A program made the position numbers and the translations under genes. From Angiostrongylus vasorum (Eukaryota > Nematoda > Chromadorea > Rhabditida > Metastrongylidae), in the NCBI GenBank assembly GCA_018806985.1, contig JADANN010000359.1, positions 806,001 to 870,000 of the forward strand: 64,000 nt of DNA. The letters are read 5' to 3'. Within the stretch, counting starts at the first letter, position 1, and each line of letters opens with the position of its first letter. Positions 35,001 through 45,725 of the stretch are shown here, in pieces. The notes under the pieces were generated by a model. That model saw only the letters and a list, made by a program, of their open reading frames with translations. It had not been told where the DNA came from and ran no database searches.

Positions 35001-38000
35001 ACCACAAAATACCTGAAACCCGTTTGCCGATGACCGGCCTATATGTGGTCCTGTGAAGATTTGAATTTCGGAGAAACAAGGGCACGTGTTGCGCAGTGGT
35101 TAGAGGTACCCTGCAGTACACATGTGTTAGTTGCTTCGACTTCTTGTCCGGGCTCACCAAGCCTTCTATCACTCTGGGGGGCGGCAGATTGATCTCAGAT
35201 TTGTCTGGGAAGATAGCACCACTGATTAATAAATCGTTAGGCTATTTCAAGCCATTGTATAAGCAGACATGCATTCATTCACCTTTAACGGTGCTTAATG
35301 AAGTTAAATGCTAGGCATATCCTTCAGGCATCGGTCAACTCCGGAAGCTCATTCTTTATTGCGAATAGTGATGATCGTACAGTCGTAGTGGTTAAAGGTA
35401 CCGTGCAATACACCCACGTATTCATTTGTTCAATCGCGCTCCTAACCAAGCCAGTCCACCCTTAGGTCGATAAATTTGTGCCAGACTTATCTGAAGGATA
35501 AAAGGATTGACTTAATACACCAAAAGCCGAAAGGTATTGCACATGCCAAATATTCACTCAATCATCTCTACGGTTCGCCGAATGGCATTAAAGCATTGAG
35601 AACCTCTAAGGGAGTTATCCACGTCGAACGCTTTTTATGCTTTCCTGCAGATAGTTTAATATTTGTGGTGTTCTCGTTAATGGGAGCTAAAAGCCACCAT
35701 TTGAATAATGGGAGTAAGCCTTTGAGCTAAAAGCCACCATTTGAATAATGGGAATAAGCCTTTGAGCTAAAAAGCCACCATTTGAATAATGGGAATAAGC
35801 CTTTGAGTTCCATTTCTCAAGAGTTTGGAACTATTGTTTCCCGTGAGGATTATCGATAATAAAGAAGGATATTAGTAAACTTCTCGATTTCAAAGTGTTG
35901 TGCATAACATTTTATACGCCACATCATACTTTGTCAGCAATGTCCCTGAACCGTCAACTGCGCGATCTCGCAGTCGGAACACCATGTCATTGTCAACGGC
36001 GTTCTCAGTGCACCACGGGAATATCCGGTATAGTTTCCATTTCCTATATTTCAGTAGTTTACGAACAATCTTCTGAGGCTATCTGCCAATCGTAGTCACT
36101 TTCCTTTCTTTCTTGGTTATAGGACAAAAAAAGTAGAAAGACTAAGCCCAAGCCGAATCCAACAGTGTTCTTATCTCAGGACGGCGGTCCATTCAGTGGA
36201 TACACACCCTGTCTATGTTTTCAAAAGCCTCACACGTTTTGTATATAAGCAATAGCATGCAATATTTGCATACAATGTTTTTTTGAATGTTTCTGTGTAT
36301 GCTTTGTTTAAATACCCGCGCTAAATTATCAGGGATTTATTTCCACGGAAGGTGGTTCAGTGTCACCTGTGACAAATATTATTCTTCGTGTATACTCCGG
36401 CAGAACCCGACGAGGTAACAATCATAATGGTGAGTTTCATAAAAAAAACTCCACCTAACCACCTTTTTCGCAAAAAAAAGTAGTTAAAATATAGGGCACC
36501 ATTTGAAAAAGCGTAAAGCTCTTTGTGGTCTTCGACCTGCAAGAGCAACTCTGGTATGCTATAGGATATGATTGGTAGTATTTTACCCTGGTTTTGTAGC
36601 TTTTATATAGGTACCTCATGAATTAGCTGCAACAGCTGAAGAATCTACAGGAGCAGAATAATGAAATCTCATGTAATGTGGAGTTATGAAGCAACAATGT
36701 GCTCTCATAATGACACAGACTTTTATTCAGGTACTGGGACGGAAGGATTCCATGGTTTCGTAGTTTCGGTGGCGATTGTGCAGAACTTACAAATGCAAGT
36801 GCATTCTCCAAGTGAAGCGTGAGTTCAAGTCTTTTTGGGTCAAACAAAATCTAATTGCTTCTTATTGAACTCACACTATTGTACTCATATTCAAAAACGA
36901 TGGTCTATCAATACGGTTATCTGTTGACAGAACAATGAAAGTAATTGAAGATATTCTCTTCAGTTTTCCATAAGATTTTCCGAACGAAGCATCAAGTTAT
37001 TGTCAGTTGTCAGTCACTAATGAATACGAAGTGCTTCGATTTAAATGATTTGCCAGTGCTTTTTAGTCCAGGTGTTCCAAACAATAGCCCAGGTTTGGAA
37101 TATAACAGAACTAAGAAATCAAATTCCCAATACTGGCTTTCTATTAGCCTCGACGTTGGCCAACAATTCGTTGTTTATTTAATAAGTAAAAAAAGAAGAA
37201 GAAGTCAAAATCAGTCATTACAGTCATTGATTAGTGGATTAAAGAAATAATCTACTATCAGCACTTTTCGAATTGCAGGACTTCTTGTTAACGATACTAC
37301 TCTTGACACATGGATAAACGGGTTTACATAAACAGCAGTGCGTTAAACCTTCTCCAAGCGCTTAAACACTCTCGCGACGAGCGATACCTTTAGCTGTCAT
37401 AATGGTTTTGTGGAAGTGGCCGGTAGGACACCTATAGGTCTCTTTCTTTCCGATGGTTCATTTTAACTCATAGAATTATATGCCTATACGTTTTGCTATC
37501 AAATGATAGCTTGTAGAATATAGATTTTATGTTGGACATTCTTCGGAAAAGCCGTTTCCGAAGGAGTTCACTGACCAGAATTTTGGGTGATAAATGAGTA
37601 TTTCAATTCTAATTGCAATAACAATTGGTCCTTCCAACGGTTTTTCTCATCGTGGCTGGGAGGTGTTTCTGGGTGTCGGACTGCGATGTACAGCGGGGGA
37701 TTCATCCTCTGGCAGGGTCTCCCAAGCTGAGGAGTCCGGCGTTTCTGTCAGAAAGGCCATCTAAGAGTAAACCAATACCAGGATCCACCACTGTCCTGAC
37801 ATCAGACTAGTCGCATGGTGGCAAATCTCCCTCTGATCCACAAGGGCTGCGACTGCCTGTGGTGGTGAGGGCGCGGGGCAGACTTTGGCCAGGCTGAGCT
37901 GAGGATTCCAGGGAACCACAGTGGCTTAACCAGCAAATCTCCGAGAAATGGAGATTTTGCTGGGTCCCGCACAACCAGTGAGGACGGGCCATTCAAGTAT

Positions 38001-41000
38001 CAGGTATCAAGTATAACGACTGTTAGTCCTCGTGTGGAATGTGCGGATATAAAAAATATTGAGCTACAGGCGATGAGTTGCACAACACTTTCTATTGCTA
38101 ACAGTAATGTGTTTTTTAGATGAACCTTGCTAACATCTAGTAAATAGCATTATAAATATCATTCATGCCTATAGATCGATAGAGCAGGGTGTTTTGTACA
38201 ATCCACTCGTGTTTATAACCCAAAATCACCTCTAATTATCGAAAAATCATTGCTTTTTTTAAAAAAACCAGCAAATCTATGGACGGTGAAAGTTAGGTGT
38301 CGTCTACTCCGCAACAAACCGGAGATTAGGCGTCGTCGCGGGACTGTTAAGCACCACACTCAAATACTAAGCTCAAGCCATTGAAATTACAACGACCAGA
38401 ATTGCAGTCAACTCACCGAACGAGCAGAGTCCTTCTGTCGTGCTTTAGAGGGACGATGGGCGCTTGGTGACTGTGGCAACTCGGTGATCGTTTTTGTTTG
38501 GGAGCACTACAAAAAAGGTAACATGATTAGAAAATGCTTAAGCTGTTTTCCATCCGCGAGGTTGTGTAGCACAGTGGTTGGAGGTGTTATGGAATACACT
38601 TGTGGTCGCTGGTTCGGTCCCCGATTATGGACAAATCAAGTTCTCTACCGCTTCGGGGTCGGCATCTTGGTGCCAGACTTGTCTAGTAAGCTAAATCACT
38701 GACTTGTTACATCGTTATTCCTCCATTAAACATCACATGAGGTTTGAAAAAAACATTCAATGTTCTCTAAGATGTTTAGTTGTGTCGAATGCATAGCCTA
38801 CACCTCGGAGATTAACCAATGCCGGGCGCTTTAGGTTCTATCTGCTTTATTTTCTATCCGAAAGAATTTGCACATTAATTGCGGTGAATGTTCGAATTGG
38901 AAATGTAGTCGCGATAGAGGAAATGAAGAGCGATGTGGTAAACATAAACATCTCTGTGAAAGACAAACTCTATGGTCTTTTCTTACATTTCTCTCAGCCC
39001 TGTTTGATCCTGTGCCTTCTGTGGTTTCTTCGTCTTATCTCCTTGTTTGACAGTTTCTATGGAAATGTTATGAGAAACTGTCGGAATTTTTCCAAATTCG
39101 CTGGACATACAGAGGCTGAGGATCCTTATTGGTAGCTTATTAGTTTCCGACTAGAATATGAATTATTTAATCTTACATATTTACACGATCGGGCATCACA
39201 TATTGTCCGAATCAGCACTTTTTTCCGTCTGTTTGCTGCTTTTAGCAAAGGCGTTCGGATCTGCGTCCGGGTTCGGATTCCACTTTATGCTCCTTACCTT
39301 CTTCACCAATGCCGATGACTGCTGCTCCGGTTAATTTTTTTGTGGCCCTACTATAGCGTTTTCAAGTATTCAACACAGAAATGACTAGCCTGGATAAATC
39401 TAAATGCTCAACTTCCCAAAGTCTGGTGAAAAATTGCTGATCGCGAAGGGATGAAAGGCTTGCTTGCCCATGGAGTCGAACTAATGACCATTCGTGGGTG
39501 CCCTGCATGACATCTTTGAACACTACGCTTCTCGCGCTACCAATATGAGATAGCTTTAGTTAAATATTTTATTCCATCAAAATATATCTGTCTTCAAACT
39601 TATTCAAAGTGTTTATCAGCTTTAATTTAAGCGTTCACAATCTTTGTCTAGATGATCATATGGCCAGCCCGTTTGGCCGAGAAGTACGTGACGGTAGAAG
39701 AACGAAAGAACATTCTTTCAAAGGTTTTCTTTCGCGTACAAATTCTCCTTCTAGAGAATGGTTTTCACTAAAGTTGTTTGTGTTCAGGTTAATGAACTTA
39801 TTCAAGCTGATCAATGGTATTTGGCTCTGTCACAAGTCATCGGTAATTATTGCAACGTCTGTTCTAATCAACTACTTTACGATACTTACTGAATGCAATA
39901 TATTCTTTGGGAAAGAGGGAAGAAAATTTTCTAACTACAGAGAGAAATAGAGAGATATGAGCAAAGCTCGGAATCCCAAGAAAAATTTGCTAAGGAAATA
40001 TTTGTTTCATAACCTGTTTTGTGCTAGTAGTCTCTAGATATTTTGCTTCAGTGGAATTTAGTGTTTTAACGTTCACACATTTCTCACCACTTTGTCAATT
40101 TCGAGTCTTAGAGATGCCCTTCAATACACACTAGATTAGTCGCTGGTTCTATCCCGCACCCAGCTCCCATTAAGTCTTCCATCCTTCTGGGGTCGGAGAC
40201 TGTTATGCAAATCATCATATTGGCCAGTTTGACGACTAGAAGGAAAAACATGTCATGCATTCATTACTGCTTGCAAACAAGTTGTGTAAAAAGGAAATCT
40301 ATATCATGCTGTGGCATGATACGATAAAGAACAAAGCATTCGGTGTTAGCCTGACGGATGCTCCACGCATTCGAATTCACTGAGCATCCTAGAGGTGATC
40401 AAATGCATGTTTGGCAAGGAAACCGGCTTTCTTGGCCTACAATTTTATCAACTCATTGTTTTAAATCCCATCAGATAAGTATGGTACCAATCACTTAGAT
40501 TCCGGGCGTCTGGAGGATTTCAGTACGCGGCCCGTGATCGAATCAATGACCAGGTGGGTATTCCAGAGCACCTCCACAGCTACACGCGTTTCAGAACAGT
40601 GGATTATCATGCTCTTTATTTTTAGTTTCGTTGATGATTCAGCTGTATAATGAATATTTCATTACTGTAAATTGCTCTATGGTTAGTAAGAAAATGGCGC
40701 AAAACTCATGGCACAGACCAGTGTCAATGGTAAAAATTAAATTGATGTTCCACCTACATAGGTCCCATGAAAAATATGTCAGTCATGCCGGGTACACCCG
40801 TAGTTGTATCGGAAGTCTCTACAAGGTAATAGAAACTGTGAAAACAAATGATAATCCATTACCAGCTGCACCATATTAAGATTTAACGATATAGAGAGAA
40901 ATGATGTGGATTTTTACCAAGTATGAAGTTTCACTGGCGTTAAGTACTAGATGGAAGAGCATGATTTCAGCGGAACTGCTTCGTGAGTTGAACGGAGAAG

Positions 41001-44000
41001 AGCAAGGGAAAAAGTTGACACAGGAACATTGTCGTTGCTGGTGGCTGTCGGACTTGCAGTGCTTCTTACACTGTTAATTACATGTAGGTCTTCTTTGATT
41101 TCGGGATTCCAGGGTTCGTGTTGTGTAAACAATCCGTGATGCCCTAGGAGAAAAAGTAATGGTTTCGGATCCAACAACTCCTATGTGTTTTAAGTGGTAA
41201 CCGCAGAGTTCCTCGTCAATATGGCAGCATTAAAATTGTTGCGTCAAATCGATTAGCTTTAAAAAAACTTTAGATTTCGGTTTTTGAACATTGATTATGA
41301 ATCAATAAAGCGTTTGGATCTCAATGGGGATGTTTATTATTAATGGAACTACTTTACGGCAGCCCATTCGCTATTTGACAAGGAAGAATGGGAAGCGATG
41401 GACAAAAGGAAATGTTCATCGCTGATCAATTCCTGAAGAATACGCCATACCTTCAAGTCCATTAAGTATCAAGAGGTGACTGATAGCAATTTTGACTTAT
41501 ATAATGACTTGCGCTCGTCTACCAATGTATCGGATCGACGTGCTTTTTCCTCTCAGAGAAGTTCGGTGCCAATTTGCCAATCTACAGGGAGGAAGAATGT
41601 CTTCAGGGGGGAGCCCAAGGTGTACGATCAAACCGACAACCCTGTTTGTTTATATATGTTCTTACGAACTGCGCTTCTTGAGCTGATGTGAAGTCAGTAT
41701 AAGTTGTCGTTGTTGTTGTTATTGTTATTGTTGTTGTTGTTGTTGTTATCGTTATTGTTGTTGTTGTTGTTGTTGTTGCCGTTGTTGTTGCTGTTGTTTG
41801 ATTGCAGACGTTTCGGCGATTTCACCTGCCACAGGAACTGGACGTACTTTATGTTACAATGGCCTTATCATTCGGTGAAAAAATCTGTGTTATTAATGAA
41901 GATTTAACACATAAATGGACGCCATATTGTTCAAAAAGCACTACACACCATGCTGTTGCGAGTGGCACTACCGACGTAAGATGACGAGCGGGGCCCACCC
42001 AGGTCACAAAGTCAATTTGAAATAGGGTGCCAGGTCACGTGTGATAGTGGGGGCATTCGTCTTTCTACTTCATCTTTGGACTTTTGAAAATTGTCCAAAA
42101 CGCTTGCAGAGAGAAAACGCGTTGATGTTTTTTAATTGCTAGCTAGGATCCGGACATTCACTTTAAAATTATCAGCATTGTGCTTTTGTGCCCCATGTGG
42201 ACGCAAGGAAGTACTTTGTCGAATTGTAGCTTTCCATCTAGGTGTTCCTTTATGCGGACACAAAATGGTCTACCTATTTCCCCTATGTATTCCTCACCAC
42301 ATGCCTTACATGAGGTCAAGTATATCTACCTGAACTCCCTCACTTTAGGGCAGATTACACAGTTTTCTGAGTTGCACAAGCGATCATAGAGGCTGTTGCG
42401 AACTAGTTGACGCCGTAGAGTATTGGGTGGGAGGTAATAACAGCCACTTAACTTTCAATACCACTTTATCTTAGGCACCTCTTAGTGGCGTAACTTATTT
42501 CTTTTTGGTATGAATGGCGGTTTGAAAGGGATCTTACTTAGATTTGAAAGATAATTTTACGGAATAACTCTACCTTTCAGTCTAAATCTAGTGGCTTCTG
42601 CTTCGTAGCCATTGGAAATGACTACTTTTTCGGCACCAAGTTAAGCGAATCCTTCTTTCCCTCATCTGTGCAGACATTTTTAGCCCATCGGTACATGTTT
42701 TTGATGAGTGCTTATATTTTTACAACTTGGCTTACGGTACCACTTTGTTGTGTAGCCACTTTCTGAAAGCTTTATTTGGATGCTTAAGAATGGAAGCCAG
42801 TTCTCGATTGGTTTTCCTCTCGAGAATTTTACATATTCAGACTGTCTATTTAACAATTCAAAGCATTCGTCCGTTTATTCTTGTGTGTAACAGGCGATGA
42901 AGCAGTCGTCTACATATCGTGTAGAGTAAGGGTCGGCGATCGAGAACTGGAGCTTCCATTTTAGGCATAAAAGCAATGCCAATACTTGGTGCTAAATGCT
43001 GTCCCATGGCCAACCTTCGAATTTGTGCAAAGTATCTTTCCGACTCTCTAAACATTGTACAACTAAGACACTGTTTTATGAGAGTTATTAGTTGCACAAT
43101 CGGCAAGCCGTGCATTTTTTATTCTCGCTTCATGTTCTTCGAGCAGCTCAAGAATGGCTTACATTGTGAACTCATTCGGCACATTGGTATAAAGCAAGGT
43201 AACATCGAACGCCACCATTACATGCGTACTTTTTGATTGCTAGCACCGTAAGTGATTTAGGAATATTTTAGTATCACCTAGATAGGTTTCTATGAATCTC
43301 AGCAACTTGGTCAAGGTAATCTTTAGGAACCGTGTTTTTCTATCCGTCGGCCCAGGTCTTACTTTTAAATGATGACGGGTCAGTGGACGCAAGATCATCA
43401 GTGGAAGTAGGCTTTTGTGTGTTAATAAGCAAGTACAGGACAGGACAAATTGGATGGTGGTTCTTTAGCTGGCTATTGTTATATAAAATATGTCCACGTT
43501 CTCAGTAAGACGAAATCGCCGAAACAGCAATCAAACAGCAGCAACAACAACAACAACGATAACTTATACTAACCTCGCATCAGCTCAGCACACATATAGG
43601 CATACTAATTGCTTATGCCGAGGTTTATAGAAATTCGGTCTTTCGAGTTATTAAAAGATGTACCAACTCTGTATGCATTGCGGGTCATTTCTATCCACTG
43701 TGGTCAATGCGCCGTCTTTAGTAACCAATAATTATTTTATGAAATACAGCCACAGCGATGCTTAGATATGAGCAGAACTGGGAACCTCGGATGGATTTCG
43801 AACCTGCGGTTACCTTACTGGGGGCTCACGTGCTATGCACTACTCTGACTGAGGTATTTGCCCTACCCATATTTCAGCTATATCATTACTCTATCGTTGG
43901 TATAAATAATTAAGTATAAGTATATTTACCCACCATAGGGAAAAATCTGAGCACAATTCAGCTTAACTCTGTTCATTGCCGATTTACACTCTCTAGAACA

Positions 44001-45184
44001 TTCTCGTTGACGGTTGATTGCGGATAGTACAGTTGGGGTAAAAAAAGCCGGTTAGGAGAAAGGTAAAGTAAGGTTCTTAGGGCGGGTAGCACGCGACCCC
44101 CGAAGGGTAATCGCCATTTCGAATCTAGCCTGGGGTCCAAGTTTTGCAAATATCTCAACACCATTATAGTTGTACTTTTCAGTAGTTTTACGCCGTGATC
44201 GTTGCTAAAAGTGGATAAATTCTTGAATGTTAATAGTTATCTCAGTTAAGAAGGAGTTCAAGATTTCCATGTAGAAGCCGTCCTTTGAGTAAACCTATGC
44301 CAAAACAGAAACAGGCGGCGTACTCCTAAGTATGCTTTGGCCAGATGAAAATATAATAAATTGACCAATATATAAAGTGCAGTGCTCTTTCAATTCCTCG
44401 GACGAGCGGTGCTCATGGAACAACTTTATTGCACCTCAGAAACGACTAGAAATTTTACAGATGTATGCTTCTTCCTCGATATTTCTTGGAAGTGCTAGGC
44501 ATAGGGGTGGCACAGTCTGCGTATAAATATGAGAGTGCAAAAAACTTGTAATCAGTGTGGCTACTATTTGTTTGCTAAGCACTAAACTGGCAAAAACCAC
44601 TGCAGTTCTTATTTCCTACAGTTTTCTTGAAAAACATAAACATCTATTGTAAAGAAGATAGACAAATAATATGTGAAGCCATATCGAAAATCGTCGAAGT
44701 AAACACGAATTCGGCTAATTCTTCACCTTGCGCGATGTTTTTTGGAACATTCTTCCGAAAAAGGAAGCCTTTGTGGATTCTTAAGCATGCCGAACAGCTT
44801 TTCACGAACCGTGTCTCACAAAACAACTGATTTATCGATTGAATGCAAGAAATATGGAAAGTCAATTATTTGTTGTAAAATAGACGGTCGGAATTGACAT
44901 GCATTGAAGTCAATGCATGCGATCACTCCGTATTGGATGTTTTCGTTGCAGGCTGTGTATGTGCATTCCGATGTTGCGGCAACTTACGGAGTGAGCACCG
45001 ACCTCGGCCGATTCGACGAGCTGTTGAAAGAGTAGACAGCTTGCGAGAAACCGTTCTCAAAAGAGGATCTCAACTACGGAGGTTGGAAATATTCCCCGTT
45101 CGCTTTTGGAGTCATCTGAGCGTTTTGGAAAAATTTGAAACGTCGTTAAATCGGCTGCTGAAATTGGAAAAGTTTGCGCCTTAG
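26131..45184 (+). CDS. TPM-domain, MOLO-1-like single-pass membrane protein
   Basis: Eight exons, all plus: 26131-26323, 35938-36027, 36731-36818, 38408-38517, 39668-39723, 39788-39842, 40988-41083 and 44952-45184. They join in phase to 306 residues with this exon 5 start. Residues 1-20 form a signal peptide (MALLPSVDLLLWVMLVSAAS). YPDLRG, a Cys at 40 and CDPDRIL follow, as in nematode TPM proteins. Exon 2 gives LNRQLRDL and a Cys-rich CHCQRRSQC; exon 3 gives GFVVSVAIVQNLQ; exon 4 gives FCRALEGRWALGDCGNSVIV; exons 5-6 give RLAEKYVTVEERKNIL and QADQWYLAL. A transmembrane helix spans about 211-229 (LSLLVAVGLAVLLTLLIT), followed by a basic cytoplasmic tail of 76 residues. In C. elegans, MOLO-1 is an auxiliary subunit of levamisole-type acetylcholine receptors; the same role here is inference. 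Exon 5 could instead start at 39652 (better acceptor GTCTAG, more family-like residues), but then the phase fails. An alternative last exon exists at 44622-44830. Confidence 0.85.
27540..27613 (+). repeat. (ATTC)n-like simple repeat
   Basis: Imperfect tetranucleotide array of CATT/ATTC units leading directly into the pyrimidine tract. Confidence 0.85.
27614..28594 (+). repeat. 981-nt uninterrupted homopyrimidine tract, (CTTTCTTC)n then (TTC)n
   Basis: Every base on the plus strand from 27614 to 28594 is C or T. Most of it is an 8-bp unit CTTTCTTC, with phase slips near 27748, 27850, 27990, 28140 and 28362. From about 28506 it becomes (TTC)n. The apparent 404-residue plus frame (repeating SSFLPFFL) and the 339- and 360-residue minus frames (repeating KKGRKEER) are translation artefacts of the tract, not proteins. 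It sits in the first intron of the TPM gene. Confidence 0.95.
28815..28866 (+). repeat. (TA)n microsatellite
   Basis: Alternating TA run flanked by GTATATACATG-type imperfect repeats. Confidence 0.9.
28900..29042 (+). mobile_element. Penelope-like element tail (solo)
   Basis: CTCTGAAGAAGGCAGTACTG, CCGAAACATCAG and GTTAATAGAAAGTGGATCGT match the terminal part of the Penelope-like copies; ACACCTCGTGTTTGCTCA is shared with the copy at 55.2 kb. It is sandwiched between two TA microsatellites. Confidence 0.6.
29043..29078 (+). repeat. (TA)n microsatellite
   Basis: Alternating AT run directly after the Penelope-like tail. Confidence 0.9.
29285..29640 (+). repeat. Interspersed repeat family B
   Basis: TTGCCCGTCCTCACTGGTTG at the start and CACGATGAAGCGGTAA at the end. 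It is close in sequence to the reversed copy at 37.62 kb. The frames on both strands across it are shadows. Confidence 0.75.
30050..31640 (-). mobile_element. Penelope-like element with RT and GIY-YIG remnants
   Basis: Read on the minus strand from about 31640: 5' sequence shared with the copy at 43.4 kb; then RT core remnants (IRELAMGQRLEPSLAIAF at about 31320-31265 and the catalytic CTYIDDCFVIF at about 31220-31185); then the linker ISDEISVAIKRCLRRAG at about 30796; then the GIY-YIG block (GTIYLIS...CGDEY) at about 30600-30540; and finally the tail with CTTCAGAGCCTGG near 30085. Several stops make it inactive. It faces the plus-strand copy at 31.7 kb. Confidence 0.85.
31715..32880 (+). mobile_element. 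Penelope-like element, 5'-truncated, inverted relative to its neighbour
   Basis: Starts in the region just before the linker (RNMFRTATSVCKTRKLKEES), then ISDETSVAIKRCLRRAGLEE at about 32003, PPDTLRRQLVRNRLYDHLC at about 32087, and a CVICPYG Cys motif. A stop follows, then the GIY-YIG remnants and the tail (GCTCTGAAGAAGGCGATAGT at about 32710; GGGGTTAATAGAAAGTCGAT at about 32850). About 950 bp pairs with the minus copy at 30.05-31.0 kb. The RT domain is missing. Confidence 0.8.
32925..33205 (-). repeat. MITE-like repeat fragment
   Basis: GGCTCCACCAATAGTG, GAAAGACAAAGCAAGG, GGGGCTCGAAGCTCAGATGG and GTTTTGCGCATATCTCACCG resemble the reverse complement of the repeat at 45.26-45.72 kb. The 97-residue minus frame is incidental. 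Confidence 0.45.
33383..33408 (+). repeat. (GA)n microsatellite
   Basis: A run of GA dinucleotides of about 26 bp in an intron. Confidence 0.9.
33895..34890 (+). mobile_element. RTE retrotransposon, first family, 5'-truncated fragment
   Basis: Begins in RT (YNDIHIGVKRGVRQGDTTSS at about 33935) and continues with MGVKSNGRQLHHLRF, after which a stop replaces the FADD-containing continuation. Then come FTLNGTNI and the C-terminal region in shifted frames (RRKRAAWEAFKSTE, RTAGRPLMPWSEFF), ending at about 34885 before GGTGATATGATACAGG. It is the same family as the copies at 6.1 and 58.8 kb and inactive. Confidence 0.85.
35080..35360 (+). repeat. tRNA-derived SINE, family 1
   Basis: Head GGCACGTGTTGCGCAGTGGT, body GGGCTCACCAAGCCTTCTAT, diverged tail CATCGGTCAACTCCGGAAGC. 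It follows the RTE fragment by about 190 bp. Confidence 0.7.
35375..35655 (+). repeat. tRNA-derived SINE, family 1, diverged, in tandem
   Basis: ACAGTCGTAGTGGTTAAAGG, TAAATTTGTGCCAGACTTAT and ATCCACGTCGAACGC mark a second, older copy placed directly after the previous one. Confidence 0.6.
35684..35804 (+). repeat. Three tandem copies of a 40-bp unit
   Basis: The unit starts GAGCTAAAAGCCACCATTTG and ends GTAAGCCTTT or ATAAGCCTTT. Copies start at 35684, 35724 and 35764; the third has one extra A. It lies 130 bp upstream of TPM exon 2. Confidence 0.95.
37625..38000 (-). repeat. Interspersed repeat family B
   Basis: Full-length reversed copy from GGTTTTTCTCATCGTGGCTG to GTGAGGACGGGCCATTCAAG. 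It lies between TPM exons 3 and 4. The frames on both strands are shadows. Confidence 0.75.
38555..38835 (+). repeat. tRNA-derived SINE, family 1
   Basis: GAGGTTGTGTAGCACAGTGG at the head and ATTAACCAATGCCGGGCGCT at the tail. It inserted 40 bp after the donor of TPM exon 4. An ORF-like extension over it is not coding. Confidence 0.7.
40105..40410 (+). repeat. SINE family 1, diverged remnant
   Basis: GATGCCCTTCAATACACACT, TTAAGTCTTCCATCCTTCTG and GGGGTCGGAG correspond to the SINE body. The box A region is barely recognisable. Confidence 0.5.
41694..43575 (-). mobile_element. Second Penelope-like family copy bounded by inverted GTT-rich ends
   Basis: The left end CAGTATAAGTTGTCGTTGTT with (GTT)n and GTTTGATTGCAGACGTTTCG (41694-41835) is mirrored by CGAAACAGCAATCAAACAGC with (AAC)n and CGATAACTTATACTAAC (43515-43572). 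In between, the minus strand encodes RT remnants: RRLAMGQHLAPSIGIAF at about 43026, an LLYT..DDCF-type core broken by a frameshift at about 42930, and NWLPFL-type sequence at about 42810. The linker region follows at about 42500-42400. The RT core is shared with the 31 kb copy but nucleotide divergence is large, so it is a distinct family. Confidence 0.75.
43735..44190 (+). repeat. MITE-like repeat
   Basis: Left arm AAATACAGCCACAGCGATGC, then TAGATATGAGCAGAACTGGG. Right arm TTTTGCAAATATCTCAACAC and TTATAGTTGTACTTT. The arms are inverted relative to each other, as in MITE family D, but the core differs. Confidence 0.5.
44622..44830 (+). CDS. Candidate alternative last exon of the TPM gene
   Basis: The acceptor ATTTCCTACAG is followed by a phase-1 exon open to TGA at 44830 (68 residues after the junction codon). 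It joins in frame to the transmembrane exon ending at 41083 and would replace the tail encoded at 44952-45184. The encoded tail begins FLKNINIYCKEDRQIICEAI and contains FFRKRKPL. It has no recognised motif. It could also be a chance ORF; transcript evidence is lacking. Confidence 0.4.
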
Positions 45185-45259
45185 TAGATAGCTGATATGG
45201 ACAGCAAGCATTAGAAAACACTCGGAAGTACTCGAAGCCTTTTAAATATCTACCAGAAT

Positions 45260-45725
45260 TCTACTTTAAAGTGACACTTTGAAAATGCACAGTATTCTCA
45301 CCGAGAGCTTACTTGCTATCCACCACGCCAACCGAGGCCCTCGCTTTGCCTTGCTCTCAGCTGTGTTGTTACTATGTCGGTGCCATCAGCAATCATCAGT
45401 CAACGGGAGTGATCTGTGAAGTATCGGATCGATAATAAACCTAGCCATGCTGAAGCTGTAGTAGAAATCACAACAATGATTGCCGATTGCACCGATAGAG
45501 TAAAAACGTAGCAGAAAGGCAAATCAACGGCCTCGTGTGGTGCATTGGAAACCACGTGAGCCACCGCAAAAGGTTATGGCGGGTTCGAAGGCCAACTAAG
45601 GCTCCATGTTTCGCTCATATCTCAGCACCTTGTGTTTGTATTCCACATAGTACCCTGGTACGAGAAAGGAATAGGCACTGAATAAAAAGTCGACTCAAAG
45701 GCGTTATTTTTTTGTATTTTAATTT
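45260..45725 (+). repeat. MITE-like repeat
   Basis: ACGCCAACCGAGGCCCTCGC, TTTCGCTCATATCTCAGCAC and GGAATAGGCACTGAATAAAA recur in the repeats at 4.47 and 32.93 kb. It starts just after the TPM gene stop. Confidence 0.5.

Noticed and set aside
35684..35804. CRISPR-like array
   Set aside because: Only three directly abutting 40-bp copies without spacers, in a eukaryotic intron.
38484..38702. Extension of TPM exon 4 into a longer ORF
   Set aside because: After the GTAACA donor the frame runs into a SINE, and the family continuation is found at 39668 onward.
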